From WHSW01 sp963851045 (GTDB lineage Bacteria; Actinomycetota; Thermoleophilia; Solirubrobacterales; 70-9), in contig CAWKNC010000002.1 in the NCBI GenBank assembly GCA_963851045.1, positions 992,001 to 1,056,000 of the forward strand: a stretch of 64,000 nucleotides of DNA, given 5' to 3'. The position numbers and the translations under genes are program-made. Below, piece after piece: positions 46,729 through 55,015 of the stretch. The notes under the pieces are model-generated. The model saw only the letters and a program-made list of their open reading frames with translations, did no database searches and was not told the origin of the DNA. The number at the start of each line of letters is the position of its first letter. Position 1 is the first letter of the stretch.

Positions 46729-47663
46729 GCGGCGCGGCGCATCAGGGTGCGCAGGGTCGATCCGTTTCGATAGCCGACCATCGGGGCGATCTGGTCAAAG
46801 CTCAGCTCGGTCGTGCGCCGCAGGTGGTTTGCGCGTTCGACGCGAACGCGGTTGATCAGCTCGTGGGGGGTCATACCGGTGCGGGTTCGGCAGTGGCGCT
46901 CGAGCGTGCGGCGGGTCGTTCCGATCGACCTGGCCGCCACGTCGATGTTGACACCGCGATCGAGGTGGTCACGGACGAAGCCCTCGAACTCGGTGACGAG
47001 CGAGTCAACCCCGGCCAGGTGGCCTACCGCGGCCTCGAGGCTGACCGTCGGGCGCTGGTCGACCAGCAGGTAACGGGCGACAGCGTCCGCGAGCTGCGGG
47101 CTGAGGCGTGAGACGAGGCTCATCGCGAGGTCGATGTGGGCGAACGCAGCGCCGGCGGTGGTGACCGTGTCGCTGTGGATGACCATGCGGGTCATGTCGA
47201 GCGTGACCTTCGGAAAGAGGCGCTGGAACTCGCCCGCCAGCCACCACGTCGTCGTCGCCGAGCGGCCGTCGAGCACGCCCGAATCGGCAAGGACGAACGT
47301 GCCGGTGCAGGCGGCAGCCAGGGAGATATCCCCGCCTGAGCGGCCCAGCCACCCGCGCAGCGCGCGAACCGGCGCGGAGGCGAGCGACTCGGCAAGCGCG
47401 GCTGGCGTTGCGACGCCAAGACCCGGGACAACCAGAAAATCGAGGTCAGCCAGCGCGCCGTCGTCGCCGACAAGATGGTCGCTTGCGATCGTCAAACCCG
47501 CCCCCGTTCGCACCTGGGTCTCGGTTCCCAGGATCCGGACCTCGATCGGGTCGATGCCACGATCGAGCGCCGGTCGGACCCGCTCGGCCGTGCCAAACAC
47601 GTCGAGCAGGGCTGTGAGCCCCGAGTCGAAGCACCCCGGCATCGCGGTGATCCCAATTTGCAT
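46725..47663 (-). CDS. GlxA-type transcriptional regulator (DJ-1/PfpI + AraC domains)
   Basis: This 312-residue protein begins with a DJ-1/PfpI-like amidotransferase domain (residues 1-190; FLVVPGLGVATPA and the nucleophile-elbow cysteine in AAACTGTFVLADSG). It ends with an AraC-type double helix-turn-helix (IDVAARSIGTTRRTLERHCR and LSFDQIAPMVGYRNGSTLR). ATG at 47663 starts MQIGITAMPGCFDSG; the open frame upstream is noise. It is divergent from the metallo-hydrolase gene and probably regulates it. Confidence 0.92.
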   Translation of the reverse strand: MQIGITAMPGCFDSGLTALLDVFGTAERVRPALDRGIDPIEVRILGTETQVRTGAGLTIASDHLVGDDGALADLDFLVVPGLGVATPAALAESLASAPVRALRGWLGRSGGDISLAAACTGTFVLADSGVLDGRSATTTWWLAGEFQRLFPKVTLDMTRMVIHSDTVTTAGAAFAHIDLAMSLVSRLSPQLADAVARYLLVDQRPTVSLEAAVGHLAGVDSLVTEFEGFVRDHLDRGVNIDVAARSIGTTRRTLERHCRTRTGMTPHELINRVRVERANHLRRTTELSFDQIAPMVGYRNGSTLRTLMRRAA

Positions 47664-47691
47664 GTCGCAAACAGTATTACGCCGGTCGCAA
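47664..47691. promoter_or_regulatory. Direct repeats in the divergent GlxA/metallo-hydrolase promoter region
   Basis: GTCGCAA occurs at 47664-47670 and 47685-47691, 21 bp apart, the spacing of two helical turns seen for AraC-family half-sites. The minus-strand hexamer TACTGT (47671-47676) between them ends 7 nt before the regulator start and could be its -10. Confidence 0.45.
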
Positions 47692-47710
47692 TCGGTGCCA
47701 CGCGGCGACA

Positions 47711-47716
47711 TAGCGT
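47711..47716 (+). promoter_or_regulatory. Putative leaderless -10 (TAGCGT) of the metallo-hydrolase gene
   Basis: TAGCGT ends 7 nt before GTG at 47724, supporting that start over the upstream GTG at 47715. Confidence 0.4.
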
Positions 47717-47723
47717 GAGGTTG

Positions 47724-48458
47724 GTGAAGGTCGAAGCGCTCAGCGGCGGATGGTTCACGGCGCCGGCCGGCATTTGGCGCGAGGGTGATCCGCTCGATGA
47801 ATCGGTTCGCTTTCCGGTCCCGGCCTACGTGATCGAGACGGTTGAGGAACGGATCCTCGTTGACACGGGCCTGCACCCCGAGGCCGTGGCTGACGCCGCG
47901 CGTCATTACGGCTCAGCCGACGCTCTCGGCCTCTTCGAGCTCGATCTTGATTTGAATGTCGCCGAGCAGGTCGACCTCGAAACGATCACGAAGGTCGTGC
48001 TCACCCACCTGCACTTCGATCACGCAGGCGGAGTCTCGCTGATCCCGCGATCGGTGCCGATCTACGTTCAGCGCCGAGAGTGGGATGCCGGGACGGATTC
48101 CGCAGCAATCGCGAAGAACTTCTTCTTGCCGCGCGACTACGAGGGCGCCGAGGCGCAGGTGAGGCTTGTCGACGGTGACCACGATCTGCTCGGAGATGGA
48201 TCGATCACGCTGCTATCGACACCTGGCCACACTCCCGGACACCAATCCGTGCAGGTAGGAGCGGATCTGATTATCGGCGGTGACGTGACGCATTACGCGT
48301 CCGGGCTCGACGACCATCGCTTTCCGATCATCGGTGACGATTTCGAGGCCCAGGCGACGTCGGCGCGCCGCCTGCGCGAGTTGCGCGACGCCGGTGCCGT
48401 CGTGACGCCAGGTCACGACCCGGAATTGATCAGGCCGGGTGTTCTGCGGCCCAGGTAG
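47724..48458 (+). CDS. MBL-fold metallo-hydrolase (N-acyl homoserine lactonase-like)
   Basis: This 244-residue metallo-beta-lactamase-fold hydrolase has the HxHxDH zinc motif in VLTHLHFDHAGG, the third ligand in LLSTPGHTPGHQSV and IIGGDVTHYA. The N-terminus (VKVEALSGGWFTAPAGIW) and FPVPAYVIET resemble the AiiA-type lactonase group. The divergent neighbour is a GlxA-type regulator. The substrate is unproven. It overlaps the opposing thioredoxin-fold gene by 29 bp. Confidence 0.9.
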   Translation: MKVEALSGGWFTAPAGIWREGDPLDESVRFPVPAYVIETVEERILVDTGLHPEAVADAARHYGSADALGLFELDLDLNVAEQVDLETITKVVLTHLHFDHAGGVSLIPRSVPIYVQRREWDAGTDSAAIAKNFFLPRDYEGAEAQVRLVDGDHDLLGDGSITLLSTPGHTPGHQSVQVGADLIIGGDVTHYASGLDDHRFPIIGDDFEAQATSARRLRELRDAGAVVTPGHDPELIRPGVLRPR

Positions 48459-48723
48459 CGATAGCGGCAGAGCCAGCGACCACCTCACCGCCGTCGAGCA
48501 CCAGGATCGGTACGGAGCGTTGTCCGCTCAGCCGTTCGATCTCCGCCCGATCGGCCGCGCGTGACGGCAGAGTCCAGAATTTGAAAGTGCCGCCCTTTAC
48601 GGTCCGCAGGTCGTAGGCGTGGCCGGCCTCGTCGAGCGCCCTAGCGGCGCGTCCGCACGGGTGGGCAACGGCCGCGGGCAGACCGCCAAAGGACTTCTCC
48701 ATCTCGCACGTGTAGAGGACCAC
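48430..48723 (-). CDS. Thioredoxin-fold protein (glutaredoxin / GST N-terminal-like)
   Basis: This 97-residue protein starts VVLYTCEM at GTG 48723 and continues HPCGRAARALDEAGHAYDLR. It ends with the cis-Pro motif region SVPILVLDGGEVVAGSAAIATW, typical of GST N-terminal and glutaredoxin-like domains. Only one cysteine is at the active-site position (HPCGR), so a monothiol mechanism is likely. TAGTTT lies 7 nt before the GTG on the minus strand and supports this start. Confidence 0.78.
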   Translation of the reverse strand: MVLYTCEMEKSFGGLPAAVAHPCGRAARALDEAGHAYDLRTVKGGTFKFWTLPSRAADRAEIERLSGQRSVPILVLDGGEVVAGSAAIATWAAEHPA

Positions 48724-48730
48724 GCAGCGC

Positions 48731-48736
48731 AAACTA
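48731..48736 (-). promoter_or_regulatory. Putative leaderless -10 (TAGTTT)
   Basis: TAGTTT on the minus strand ends 7 nt before the GTG at 48723 of the thioredoxin-fold gene. Confidence 0.4.
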
Positions 48737-48796
48737 CCGCCCCGCGAGCGCCCTCTACACTTCGACCCGTCCAGTAACCAACCCCTGGAACGACGA

Positions 48797-48836
48797 AGGG
48801 GCCCTGCCCGGCCCACACAAAAGTGCCGGGTCCCCT
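48797..48836 (+). promoter_or_regulatory. Leader hairpin upstream of rpsB
   Basis: AGGGG (48797-48801) pairs with CCCCT (48832-48836) and CCCGGC (48807-48812) pairs with GCCGGG (48825-48830) around an A-rich loop. It ends 40 nt before the rpsB start. It may be an autoregulatory site for S2 or a processing signal. Confidence 0.45.
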
Positions 48837-48876
48837 GAAGCGCCCAGGAGAGTCATCCAAGATCAAAGGGAGCACC

Positions 48877-49857
48877 ATGTCCGACACCGGACTCAGAGAG
48901 CTGCTGCAAGCGGGCGTCCACTTCGGCCACCAGACACGCCGCTGGAACCCGCGCATGCGTCGCTATATCCACGGCGAGCGCGATGGCATTCACATCATCG
49001 ACCTTCTGCAGACCGAGCCGCTGCTTGCGAAGGCGAAGGACTTCACCACCGAGGTCGCCGGCAAGGGCGGCACCGTTCTCTTCGTCGGCACCAAAAAGCA
49101 GGCCCGTGACTCGATCCAGTCCTGGGCCGAGCGCGCGGGGATGCCCTACGTCAATAAGCGCTGGCTCGGCGGGCTGCTGACCAACTTCCAGACGATGTCG
49201 GATCGCATCGACCGGCTACACGAGCTCAGCGAGCTCAAGGAGGACGGCCGACTCGACCTGCTGCCGACGAAGGAGCGCATGTCGATGGAGTCCGAGCTCG
49301 AGAAGCTCGAGTTCAACCTCGGCGGCGTGCGTGACATGAAGCGTCTGCCGCAGGCGGTGCTCATCGTTGATCTGAAGACCGAGGCGATCGCCGTCGCAGA
49401 GGCTGTCCGGCTCGGGATCCCGATCCTCGGCCTCGTCGACTCGAACGTCGACCCGATCCCTGTCACCTATGCCATTCCCGGCAACGACGACTCCATGCGC
49501 TCGTGTGAGCTCGTGATCGGCGCGATCGGCTCGGCGGCCGAGAACGCAGCGAACACGTTCCGCGAGGCGGAGGCCAAGCGCCGCGCCGAGGAGGAGGAGC
49601 GTCGCCGCCTCGAGGACGAGCAGCGCCGCAAGCGCGAGGAGGAACAGCGCGCCGCCAAGGAGGCCGAGGAGGCCGCGAAGGCAGCCGCTGCGGCGCAGCA
49701 GGCCGAGCAACAGGCCGCGCAGCCGCCACAGCAAGCGGCGCCTCAGCAGCCGAAGAAGCCGGCCACGCCGAATCACCCGCAGGCGGTGCCACCAACCCAA
49801 GAACAGCAGCAGCCTCAGCCCGAGGCCACGCCCGAGCAGACCCAGGAGGGAAGTTGA
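48877..49857 (+). CDS. rpsB: 30S ribosomal protein S2 with long C-terminal extension
   Basis: S2 joins the small subunit late and is needed for S1 or mRNA docking. ATG at 48877 follows AAAGGGAG. The 326-residue protein has the normal S2 core to about residue 235 (LLQAGVHFGHQTRRWNPRM; KRWLGGLLTNFQTM; VDSNVDPIPVTYAIPGNDDS). It then carries about 90 extra residues: a charged coiled coil (EEEERRRLEDEQRRKREEEQ) and a Gln/Pro-rich tail. Its stop overlaps the tsf start (TGATG). Confidence 0.96.
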   Translation: MSDTGLRELLQAGVHFGHQTRRWNPRMRRYIHGERDGIHIIDLLQTEPLLAKAKDFTTEVAGKGGTVLFVGTKKQARDSIQSWAERAGMPYVNKRWLGGLLTNFQTMSDRIDRLHELSELKEDGRLDLLPTKERMSMESELEKLEFNLGGVRDMKRLPQAVLIVDLKTEAIAVAEAVRLGIPILGLVDSNVDPIPVTYAIPGNDDSMRSCELVIGAIGSAAENAANTFREAEAKRRAEEEERRRLEDEQRRKREEEQRAAKEAEEAAKAAAAAQQAEQQAAQPPQQAAPQQPKKPATPNHPQAVPPTQEQQQPQPEATPEQTQEGS

Positions 49858-50465
49858 TGGCCACCATCACCGCAAGTGACGTCAAGGATCTGCGCGACCG
49901 CACCGGCGCCGCGATGATGGACTGCAAGGCCGCCCTCCAGGAGGCCGACGGCAACATCGACAAGGCCATCGAGGTGCTGCGCGTCAAGGGTCAGGCCTCG
50001 GCCGCAAAGCGTTCAGGCAAGGCCACCAGCGAAGGCGTCGTGAGCTCCTATATCCACGCCGGCGGCAAGGTCGGCGTGCTTGTGGAGGTCCAGTGTGAGA
50101 CGGACTTCGTCGCGCGCACCGATGACTTTCAGGAGTTCGCGCGCGAGGTCGCGATCCACATTGCCGCGACGGCGCCTCTCTACGTCTCGGCCGATGAGAT
50201 CCCCGCCGAGGAGGTCGAGAAGGAGCGCTCTGTCTTCGAGGCGAAGGCCCGCGAGGAGGGCAAGCCCGACAACGTCGTCGAAAAGATCGTCGACGGCCAG
50301 GTCAAGAAGTGGGCAAAGGACGTCGCTCTGCTCGACCAGGAGCACGTGCGCGCTGACCGCTACGAGGGCAAGACGATCGAGCAGATCCGCGCCGAGGTCG
50401 CCTCGAACACGGGCGAGAACGTGCGCATTGCGCGGTTCGCCCGGTTCGCAGTGGGCCAGGAGTAA
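49857..50465 (+). CDS. tsf: Elongation factor Ts, short form
   Basis: EF-Ts exchanges GDP on EF-Tu. The 202-residue protein has the N-terminal UBA domain (VKDLRDRTGAAMMDCKAALQ), the EF-Tu contact GVLVEVQCETDFVARTDDF and a single core domain. It ends GENVRIARFARFAVGQ. This length matches the short EF-Ts of several actinobacteria and Thermus rather than the 280-residue E. coli form. ATG at 49857 overlaps the rpsB stop. Confidence 0.96.
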   Translation: MATITASDVKDLRDRTGAAMMDCKAALQEADGNIDKAIEVLRVKGQASAAKRSGKATSEGVVSSYIHAGGKVGVLVEVQCETDFVARTDDFQEFAREVAIHIAATAPLYVSADEIPAEEVEKERSVFEAKAREEGKPDNVVEKIVDGQVKKWAKDVALLDQEHVRADRYEGKTIEQIRAEVASNTGENVRIARFARFAVGQE

Positions 50466-50496
50466 TCGCGGCCCGCACGGGATAAGGTTGCCGCCG

Positions 50497-51246
50497 ATGG
50501 CCGATCCGGTCTTTGCGCGCGTGCTTTTGAAGATCTCCGGGGAGGCCCTGATGGGCCGCCTGGACTACGGCACCGATCCCGAACGCGTCAACGCGATCGC
50601 AAAGCAGGTTCACGACGTCTGCGACCGTGGCGTCGAGGTCGCGATGGTCGTTGGCGCGGGGAACATCTACCGCGGCCTGCAGGGTGCCGCTGCGGGGATG
50701 GATCGGGCGACCGCCGACTACATGGGCATGCTCGCGACCGTCCTCAACGCCCTCACGCTCCAGGACGCGGTCGAACGTCACGGAACCCACACCCGGGTGC
50801 AGTCTGCGATCGAGGTGACCGAGGTCGCCGAGCCGTACATCCGCCGCCGCGCGATTCGCCACCTCGAGAAGGGCCGGGCTGTGATCTTCGCCGCCGGGAC
50901 GGGGAACCCGTTCTTCACGACCGACACGGCGGCCGCGTTGCGCGCCCTCGAGATCCACGCTGAGGCGATCCTGATGGCCAAGCATGGGGTGGAGGGGGTC
51001 TACGACGCCGACCCCGCCGTCAACCCGGATGCGAAGTTTCTGCCGGAGATCACCCACCTTGAGGCCATCGAAAAAGGCCTGCGTGTGATGGATTCAACGG
51101 CGCTGTCGCTCTGCATGGATAACGACCTGCCGATTCATGTTTTCAACATGGCGGACGAGAGCAACATAGATAGGATCATCAGCGGCGAGCGGGTAGGGAC
51201 GATCGTGCGCTCGCGCGCACCAGAGAGGAGCGAGACCGGTGTCTGA
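50497..51246 (+). CDS. pyrH: UMP kinase
   Basis: PyrH phosphorylates UMP to UDP. The 249-residue amino-acid-kinase-fold protein shows LLKISGEALMG, VVGAGNIYRG, the substrate loop IFAAGTGNPFFTTDTAAALRA and MAKHGVEGVYDADP. ATG at 50497. It overlaps frr by 8 bp in the universal rpsB-tsf-pyrH-frr order. Confidence 0.96.
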   Translation: MADPVFARVLLKISGEALMGRLDYGTDPERVNAIAKQVHDVCDRGVEVAMVVGAGNIYRGLQGAAAGMDRATADYMGMLATVLNALTLQDAVERHGTHTRVQSAIEVTEVAEPYIRRRAIRHLEKGRAVIFAAGTGNPFFTTDTAAALRALEIHAEAILMAKHGVEGVYDADPAVNPDAKFLPEITHLEAIEKGLRVMDSTALSLCMDNDLPIHVFNMADESNIDRIISGERVGTIVRSRAPERSETGV

Positions 51247-51805
51247 GATCACGGATGAGTTCGTCGTCGACGCCAAGGACCGGATGGCGAAGTCCGTCGA
51301 ATCGTGCCGTCACGAGCTCGCCACCGTGCGCACAGGCCGTGCCTCTCCGCATCTGCTCGACCGCGTCATCGTCGACTATTACGGCGTCGAGACGCCGATC
51401 AAGCAGCTCGCGCAGGTGTCGGCGACCGACGCGCGACTCTTGACCCTCACGCCCTTCGACAAGTCGGCGATCAGCGCGATCGAGAAGGCGATCATGGAGT
51501 CCGACCTCGGCCTGACCCCTTCGAACGACGGCAACGTGGTGCGCCTGCAGATCCCCGAGCTCAACGAGGAGCGGCGCCGCGAGATGGTGAAGATCGTCCA
51601 CGGTGTCGGCGAGGAGGGCAAGGTCGCGATTCGCAACATTCGTCGCGACGTCATGCACGACCTTCGCGAGCTCAAGAAGGAGGGGGAGGTCGGTGAGGAC
51701 GATGAACGTCGCGCCGAGACCGAGCTCCAGAAGCACACCGACTCTGCGACCAAGGAAATCGACGACCTGCTGAAGGCCAAGGAAGAAGAGATTCTGGAAG
51801 TGTGA
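51239..51805 (+). CDS. frr: Ribosome recycling factor
   Basis: RRF splits post-termination ribosomes with EF-G. The 188-residue protein has the helical domain I and the hinge sequence (LATVRTGRASPHLLDRVIVDYYG; TPSNDGNVVRLQIPELNEERR). Start is GTG at 51239 with an AGAGAGGAG site upstream in the pyrH end. It overlaps uppS by GTGA. Confidence 0.96.
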   Translation: MSEITDEFVVDAKDRMAKSVESCRHELATVRTGRASPHLLDRVIVDYYGVETPIKQLAQVSATDARLLTLTPFDKSAISAIEKAIMESDLGLTPSNDGNVVRLQIPELNEERRREMVKIVHGVGEEGKVAIRNIRRDVMHDLRELKKEGEVGEDDERRAETELQKHTDSATKEIDDLLKAKEEEILEV

Positions 51806-52476
51806 GCGTGCCCGATCGAGCACGCTTCGTCGCGATAATCACGGACGGGAACGGGCGCTGGGCAGCCGAGCGCGGTCTTCCGGCGATCGAGGGGCACGAG
51901 GCGGGAGCCGACGTGGTCAAGGCGCGCCTCCGCGACGCCGCCGAGCTCGGGATCGCCGAGCTCACCGTCTATTCGTTTTCGACCGAGAACTGGCAGCGGC
52001 CGAAACGAGAGGTCGACGGACTGATGCAGATGTTCGGCGAACGCATTCGCCGCGAGACCCCAGAGCTCGACACCGAGGGGGTCCGGATGCGCTTCATCGG
52101 CCGCCGCGAGGGGGTCAGCCCTGAGCTGGTCGAGCTCATGGACTGGGCCGAGCAGACGACCGCTGCCAACGAGCGAATCACACTCTTCGTTGCGTTCAAC
52201 TACGGCGGCAGAGCGGAGATCGTCGATGCTGCGCGAAGCTTCAGTGGCGACTCCGAGGAGGAGTTTCGCGCCCACCTCTACGCCCCCGAGATGCACGAGC
52301 CCGATCTCTTGATTCGCACCAGCGGCGAGCAGCGCACGTCGAACTTCCTGCTCTGGCAGTGCGCCTATTCAGAGATCGTCTTCAGCGAGGCGCTCTGGCC
52401 CGATTTCGGCCGCGCCGAGTTCGAGGCGGCATTGGCCGAGTACGACACGCGTCAGCGTCGCTTCGGGGGTCGTTAG
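51802..52476 (+). CDS. uppS: Isoprenyl transferase (undecaprenyl diphosphate synthase family)
   Basis: This cis-prenyltransferase makes the polyprenyl carrier lipid for cell-wall synthesis. The 224-residue protein has the pyrophosphate-binding TDGNGRWAAERGLP (usual MDGN has Thr instead of Met), VYSFSTENWQRP and the RTSGEQRTSNFLLWQCAYSE motif. The chain length of the product cannot be read directly. It is followed by cdsA, as is typical. Confidence 0.94.
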   Translation: MSVPDRARFVAIITDGNGRWAAERGLPAIEGHEAGADVVKARLRDAAELGIAELTVYSFSTENWQRPKREVDGLMQMFGERIRRETPELDTEGVRMRFIGRREGVSPELVELMDWAEQTTAANERITLFVAFNYGGRAEIVDAARSFSGDSEEEFRAHLYAPEMHEPDLLIRTSGEQRTSNFLLWQCAYSEIVFSEALWPDFGRAEFEAALAEYDTRQRRFGGR

Positions 52477-52478
52477 CT

Positions 52479-53435
52479 GTGGAGGGATCGCGTCCGTTCG
52501 ACTCAGAGCTCGACTTCGATCACCCGCGCCGAAACCGCCCCGATCCACCCCCGGCCCTCGCGGCGGAAGCCCCGCCGCGCCGGCGTCGCCGCGCACCTGG
52601 TGACGGCGGGCAAAGCGGCGACGAGCCCCCGAAGCGATCGCGATCGGAAACCCTCGCCCGAATCGCGTGGGCGCTGCCGTGGATTGCGATCGTGGTCACG
52701 ATTGCAATCGTCGGCGGCGAGCTCTTCGCGGCCGCGATGATCGTCTTCGCCGGGATCGGGATGTTCGAGCTCTTTCGCATGACCGCCGACGCCCGTCCGT
52801 TCCTCACGATCGCGGTCGCCTCCGCTGCCGGCCTCGTCGTGGCCGCCTTCTACGGAGACCAATACGACATGGTGATCGTGCTTGCCGCGAGCGTCCCGCT
52901 TGTGTTCTTCGGCGCGGTGGCACGGCCGGATCGAGCGGGAGTCACGGTCTCGATCGCGCTGACGCTCTTCGCGATCGTTTGGATCGGCATACCGTTCGCG
53001 CACGCCGTTCTGCTGCGTGAGCTACCGAACCACGGCGCCGCCCTGCTCGTTGACGTACTCGTCGCGACCTTCGTCGCGGACACGGCTGCCTACGCCGGGG
53101 GGCGGATGTTCGGTCGCCATCGGCTGGCGCCGGCCCTGTCACCGAACAAGACCCTCGAGGGGCTTGCCTTTGGATTTGTCGGCGGCACGGCCGGCTTCTG
53201 GTTCGCCGGCCTGTACCAGGACTGGCTACCGGGGATCGATGCGCTGGTGATGGGGATGGCTGTTGCCGTGCTGGCCCCGATCGGCGACCTCTTCGAGTCG
53301 ATGATCAAGCGCGACCTCGCGACCAAGGATTCCGGCACGATCTTCGGTCCACACGGCGGTCTCCTCGACCGCCTCGACGCGGTCATGTTCACGATCGTCG
53401 CGGGCTACTACCTCTCGGTCGCATTCGTCTACTGA
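52479..53435 (+). CDS. cdsA: Phosphatidate cytidylyltransferase
   Basis: CdsA makes CDP-diacylglycerol for phospholipid synthesis in the membrane. The 318-residue protein has about eight membrane segments and the signature SPNKTLEGLAFGFVGG with PIGDLFESMIKRDLATKDSGTIFGPHGGLLDRLDA. An 80-residue Pro/Arg-rich cytoplasmic N-terminus precedes the first helix. GTG at 52479 lies 2 bp after the uppS stop. Confidence 0.93.
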   Translation: MEGSRPFDSELDFDHPRRNRPDPPPALAAEAPPRRRRRAPGDGGQSGDEPPKRSRSETLARIAWALPWIAIVVTIAIVGGELFAAAMIVFAGIGMFELFRMTADARPFLTIAVASAAGLVVAAFYGDQYDMVIVLAASVPLVFFGAVARPDRAGVTVSIALTLFAIVWIGIPFAHAVLLRELPNHGAALLVDVLVATFVADTAAYAGGRMFGRHRLAPALSPNKTLEGLAFGFVGGTAGFWFAGLYQDWLPGIDALVMGMAVAVLAPIGDLFESMIKRDLATKDSGTIFGPHGGLLDRLDAVMFTIVAGYYLSVAFVY

Positions 53436-53463
53436 AACGGCGCCGGCCGCGACTCACGACCGC

Positions 53464-54081
53464 TCAGGGCTGGGGTGGTGGCGCGTCTTCGAGGAGTGGG
53501 TCTCCTGTCGGGCGATAGACCTGCATCAGCAGGCCCGAGCCGGTTGCCTGCGAGCTGATCAGCTCGAGACCGGTCGGGACGACCTCGCCGAACAGGCGCT
53601 TGCCGGTGCCGATGACGACCGGGGCGATGACGATGAAGTACTCGTCGACGAGACGCTCCCGGATCAGCGTTTGAACCAGATTGATGCTGCCGTGCACCTG
53701 TAACTCGCCATCCCCATTGGCCTTGAGATCGCCGATCCGAGCCACCACATCGTCCTTGAGGAGGGTGGTCTCGTTCCAGCTCGCCTCGTTGAGCGTCTTT
53801 GTCGGGACGTACTTCGGCAGCGAGTTGAGCCGTGAGGCGACGGGGTCATCGGGGTCGGTCACCCTGGGCCAATGCGCGGCGAAGATCTCGTAGGTCCGGC
53901 GACCGAGCAGGAACGCGCTCGCAGCCTCGAACCGAGCGCCGATCGCGCGGCCGAAATCCTCATCGACGTGGGGGATGAACCAGCCGCCGTGCTCGAACCC
54001 ACCGTCGCGATCCTCATCAGCGCCGCCGGGACCCTGCGAGATTCCGTCGAGGGTCGTGAACATCGTCACCGAGAGCTTCAT
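53464..54081 (-). CDS. Dihydrofolate reductase / RibD C-terminal family protein
   Basis: This 205-residue NADPH-dependent reductase-like protein shows KLSVTMFTTLDGISQGPGG, FLLGRRTYEIFAAHWP and ELQVHGSINLVQTLI with VAPVVIGTGKRLF. These are marks of the stand-alone RibD-C (DHFR-like, YyaP/YwjB) group. ATG at 54081 is preferred over 54087 because AAAGG lies at proper distance, and it is 2 bp after the nfo stop. The substrate is unknown. Confidence 0.9.
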   Translation of the reverse strand: MKLSVTMFTTLDGISQGPGGADEDRDGGFEHGGWFIPHVDEDFGRAIGARFEAASAFLLGRRTYEIFAAHWPRVTDPDDPVASRLNSLPKYVPTKTLNEASWNETTLLKDDVVARIGDLKANGDGELQVHGSINLVQTLIRERLVDEYFIVIAPVVIGTGKRLFGEVVPTGLELISSQATGSGLLMQVYRPTGDPLLEDAPPPQP

Positions 54082-54083
54082 CG

Positions 54084-54878
54084 TCATCCTTTGGTCGTCT
54101 GGTCGAGTGCCGCCCGGACGAGCTCCATGTCCGCCTGCTGAGCTGCGGCCGGGCCGGGGGTCTCGACGATTGCCGGGGTGCCCCCCGCAGCGATCATCGC
54201 TCGGAGCGCATCCGGGTCGATTTGACCCGCTCCAAGGTTGGTGTGACGGTCGGCACCGGTCCCGGCCGCGTCGCGTGAGTCGTTGACGTGCATCAGATCG
54301 ATGCCGCCGGTGATCGCAATCGCTCGCTCGACTGCATCCTCGAGCTCCTCTCCGGCCGCGTGCGCGTGGCACGTGTCGAAGCAGAAGCCGAGATCGATCC
54401 CGCCCTCGTTGCCCGCCAGGGCGTCCCACAGCGCCGCCAGCGCGTCAAAACGCCGGGCCACCGCGTTGTCGCCGCCCGCGGTGTTCTCGATGAGCACCTT
54501 GACGTCCGTTTCGAGCATCTCGAGCGAGCGCACCCATCGCCCGGGGCCCTCGGCGATGTCGTCCTCGGCATGGCCACCATGGACGACGACGGCGGCAGCG
54601 CCTATCGCCGAGGCGGCGTCGCAGGTCTGCTGGAGGATCTTTCGCGAGCCGTAGCGCACGTTGGGCTTGGGCGAGCAGACGTTGATCAGGTACGGAGCGT
54701 GCACGTAGACGGGGAGCTCTGAGGCACGCAGCTCGTCGGCGTCTTCGCGAGCGGGGGGCTTTCGCCAGCTCTGCGGATCAGACAAGAACAGCTGGACGCA
54801 GTCAGCGCCAAGCGCGCTCGCGGCACCGAGAGGATCCTCGCGTCCAACGTGAGCGCCGACTCGGGAGTTCGTGGGCAC
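54084..54878 (-). CDS. nfo: Endonuclease IV (AP endonuclease family 2)
   Basis: This trinuclear-zinc AP endonuclease of base-excision repair has 264 residues. Metal-ligand motifs are present: VYVHAPYLINV, VVHGGHAEDD, LIENTAGG, FCFDTCHAHAAG and LMHVNDSRDAAGTGADRHTNLG. Start is GTG at 54878, chosen because TATCCT lies 6 nt upstream and the domain starts directly (SRVGAHVG). It is co-transcribed with the DHFR-like gene. Confidence 0.95.
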   Translation of the reverse strand: MPTNSRVGAHVGREDPLGAASALGADCVQLFLSDPQSWRKPPAREDADELRASELPVYVHAPYLINVCSPKPNVRYGSRKILQQTCDAASAIGAAAVVVHGGHAEDDIAEGPGRWVRSLEMLETDVKVLIENTAGGDNAVARRFDALAALWDALAGNEGGIDLGFCFDTCHAHAAGEELEDAVERAIAITGGIDLMHVNDSRDAAGTGADRHTNLGAGQIDPDALRAMIAAGGTPAIVETPGPAAAQQADMELVRAALDQTTKG

Positions 54879-54884
54879 CGGCCG

Positions 54885-54890
54885 AGGATA
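54885..54890 (-). promoter_or_regulatory. Putative leaderless -10 of nfo (TATCCT)
   Basis: TATCCT on the minus strand ends 6 nt before the GTG at 54878. Confidence 0.42.
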
Positions 54891-55015
54891 TGGAGCCTCG
54901 GGGCATCTAGGGGGGTCCCGCCTTCGAATGCGGGGATCGATTTGGGGTTCCACCCAATGTGCGCGCCGCCGCTCGCCCTGAGAGTGCTCGCATCAACCCG
55001 ACGAAAGGACTCCCG

